Assembly: GCF_025562715.2 (NCBI RefSeq)
Contig: NZ_JAPFCC010000001.1
Location: forward strand, 558,001-622,000
DNA length: 64,000 bases
Reading direction: 5' to 3'
Origin: Endozoicomonas gorgoniicola
GTDB lineage: Bacteria > Pseudomonadota > Gammaproteobacteria > Pseudomonadales > Endozoicomonadaceae
The notes below the pieces were generated by a model. It did no database searches. It saw nothing but the letters and a program-made list of their open reading frames with translations, and had not been told where the DNA came from. The stretch's first letter is position 1, and each line of letters opens with the position of its first letter. This document shows, piece after piece, positions 62,209 to 64,000 of the stretch. The translations under genes and the position numbers were made by a program.

Positions 62209-64000
62209 ATCGGGTAGCCGGAGGTCTCTAACCTCCAGCCCCCACATCACACCGGCGTGCGGGTCCGCACCGGGCGATTCACCGAGGGTGGTGAAACCTG
62301 ATCCACAAGTCTTTCAGGGAAACAAGCCCGAGTTTACTGAGAAAACTGTCGTTTAATGCTAACTGTGCCGCATAGGTTTTGCTTAGCCGGTAATACCCTT
62401 TGCTACTGGCTGCAATCGAGGCGGCCTTGATGTGATCAACACCTAACCTGATCAAATTTCTGTAACGGGTTTTCGGCTTTCGCCATTGTTTGATAAAACA
62501 ACAGCGAATCCGCCGACGTATCCATTGATCCAGTCGCGGTATAGGACTGTAATATTCGGTTATCCTGAAATAACCCATCCAGCCCCGGATATATTCGGCC
62601 AGCTTCTTCAAGCGATATTCCATCGATACTCCCCAGCTTCGGCTGGTGAGTTTCAGGATTTTTCGCCTGAAGCGGTTCAGACTCTTCTCCGACCAGCGGA
62701 TTCGCTTCCCTGTGAAGGTAAAACTCAGGAACTCAGCTTCGGTAGCTTTCACCACCTTGCTCTTTGTCGGGTTTATCCTCAGTTTCAGCTTGCGCTCAAG
62801 GTAACGTGTGATGCTTTCCATCACTCGCTCCCCGGCTCGCTGGCTGCCAACGAGGATCACAAAGTCATCGCAGTAGCGTGCGAAGCAATGCCCCCGGTAC
62901 TCCAGTTCCTTGTCCAGGTCATCGAGAAGGACATTCGACAGCAGCGGTGAAAGTGGACCGCCTTGTGGCATACCTACCCGGGTTGGGTAGCATTGCCCAT
63001 CAACCATGACGCCAGCACGAAGGTAGCGGCCAATCAGCTTCAACAGACGCTTGTCGTGAATCTTTCGAGAGACTCTCGACATAAGAACATCATGGCTGAC
63101 CGTATCAAAGAATTTACTCAGATCAACATCAACCGCCTGATGCAGCCCCTGCTTAATGTATCGATTAACCTGTTGTACAGCGTCTTGTGCAGACCTTCCC
63201 GGTCTGTAACCGAAGCTGCTGGGAGAGAAGTCAGGATCAAAGATGGGTGATAATACCTGCACAATGGCCTGTTGTATCACTCGATCCATGACTGTCGGGA
63301 TGCCCAGCAACCGTTCTCCACCATCGGGCTTTTCTATAACAGCCCGAAGGACGGGAGATGGTCTGTAAGTCCCATTGAGTAAGGCTTGGCGCGCTGAAGG
63401 CCAGTGCTGACGGGCAAAGTCAGGATAGGCTTTAATGGTGATCCCATCTATTCCGGGAGCCCCTTTGTTACTTCTGACTTGTTTCCATGCTTTCAGCAAA
63501 TTGGCAGGTTCCAGTGCGCAACTCAGTAGATCGTGGTTCAAAGCTGGTTAAAGATTCTTTCGCCAACTCCAGTGAGTCGCCGGACGGCTGCACTGTGTTG
63601 AGGGAATCAGTCTCCTCTTTTCGTCGGTGTTCAGTCCTTCGTTGACGACTTCCAATCGGATTAACGACTTCTGTCGAACAACTACTATGACGTCTGCTGA
63701 CTTCTGTTCAATCACCACACAGAATTACTTCTGCAGGCGCTATTGGTGGTCATCGGGTTTGCTCGAACAGGGTGATGAACCCTGTCCGCCGAGCCTGTTG
63801 TAACCAGTGGCTGAGAACTGGGATTGACCAATCGCATGTTGAACAGACCTCCCCGGATAAGAGCATGAACTTTCAGTACACAACCGCCGCATTTACCGTA
63901 TCTCTCAAACCAGAGGGCTTTGTGATCCTTGGCTCACTCGCCCACGAGACTCGGCCTTGTATACGATTTCTGTCCGTCGGCTCGCACTTTTGCAGTCAGA
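62209..64000 (-). mobile_element. Group II intron copy 2, inserted in attC5 (5' end outside window)
   Basis: Same intron as copy 1, inserted at the equivalent base in the next attC. 1792 bp are in view; the remaining ~142 bp of the 5' end should lie past 64000. Apart from the T5/T6 run I noticed no difference between the copies in the parts I compared. Confidence 0.9.
62279..63541 (-). CDS. ltrA: Group II intron reverse transcriptase/maturase, intact
   Basis: 420-aa multifunctional protein needed for intron splicing and retrohoming. The RT fingers/palm contain NKGAPGIDGITI, RPSPVLRAVIEKPDGGERLLGIPTV, FGYRPGRSAQDAV, VDVDLSKFFDTVSHDVL, MPQGGPLSPLLSNVLLDDLD and the catalytic box FARYCDDFVIL (YCDD instead of the usual YADD). 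The maturase domain X follows, with WMGYFRITEYYSPIPRLDQWIRRRIRCCFIKQWRKPKTRYRNLIRLGV. I see no HNH endonuclease domain. The intact frame here could mobilise both intron copies. Confidence 0.93.
   Translation of the reverse strand: MNHDLLSCALEPANLLKAWKQVRSNKGAPGIDGITIKAYPDFARQHWPSARQALLNGTYRPSPVLRAVIEKPDGGERLLGIPTVMDRVIQQAIVQVLSPIFDPDFSPSSFGYRPGRSAQDAVQQVNRYIKQGLHQAVDVDLSKFFDTVSHDVLMSRVSRKIHDKRLLKLIGRYLRAGVMVDGQCYPTRVGMPQGGPLSPLLSNVLLDDLDKELEYRGHCFARYCDDFVILVGSQRAGERVMESITRYLERKLKLRINPTKSKVVKATEAEFLSFTFTGKRIRWSEKSLNRFRRKILKLTSRSWGVSMEYRLKKLAEYIRGWMGYFRITEYYSPIPRLDQWIRRRIRCCFIKQWRKPKTRYRNLIRLGVDHIKAASIAASSKGYYRLSKTYAAQLALNDSFLSKLGLVSLKDLWIRFHHPR

Overview
The window looks like part of a facultatively anaerobic gammaproteobacterial chromosome. 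This rests on the gene set and gene orders: menFDH-CE, ubiUV/ubiT, mnmC, rsmC, trmN6, yciA, a DusC-type gene, pflBA, oadGAB and hemG. Large GLUG-repeat surface proteins, a class-3-lipase-like gene, a Na+-pumping decarboxylase and a chromosomal-type integron fit a marine, perhaps host-associated organism (Endozoicomonas-like is my guess, not shown by the sequence).

Layout. 1-5.7 kb: menaquinone operon menF(partial)-menD-menH-menC-menE; menB is absent from its usual place between menH and menC. 6-11.7 kb: thpR; the O2-independent ubiquinone hydroxylation genes ubiU-ubiV; a secreted Ser/Glu-repeat protein; then ubiT-thiM on the other strand. 12-18.2 kb: alaE and a gsiABCD-like peptide ABC importer operon. 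18.2-27.6 kb: GT87-like glycosyltransferase, DUF1338 protein, hemG, a TolC-family protein, an M23 peptidase, msrA, mnmC, dusC. 27.8-31.3 kb: oadGAB with a terminator. 31.4-34 kb: a lipase-like gene cut at its nucleophile elbow by an IS1182-type element. 34.4-39.4 kb: mgsA, a small unknown, pflB behind a probable FNR site, pflA. 39.5-45.8 kb: two tandem paralogous GLUG/propeller proteins. 46-54 kb: guaC, udk, yciA, rsmC, an unknown basic protein, trmN6, an EamA transporter and an OmpA-type lipoprotein. 54-55.3 kb: two head-to-tail IS200-type copies.

55.5-64 kb is an integron. A divergent intI has a LexA-like box, then come attI and at least five cassettes separated by attC sites. Two near-identical group II introns sit antisense inside two attC sites at the same base. 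One intron's reverse transcriptase is frameshifted by one base in a T-run. One cassette is present twice, with five base differences.

Functionally, the menaquinone genes, hemG (usually menaquinone-dependent), ubiUVT, pflBA, mgsA and oadGAB make a consistent picture of low-oxygen metabolism. A second theme is short tandem repeats. Several housekeeping genes (menH, menE, mnmC, an EamA transporter and possibly thpR) and surface-protein genes carry repeats whose units are multiples of 3, while the two repeats that lie between genes have 14- and 7-bp units. The 14-bp repeat between menH and menC also builds a stop-start chain through a 13-codon mini-ORF.
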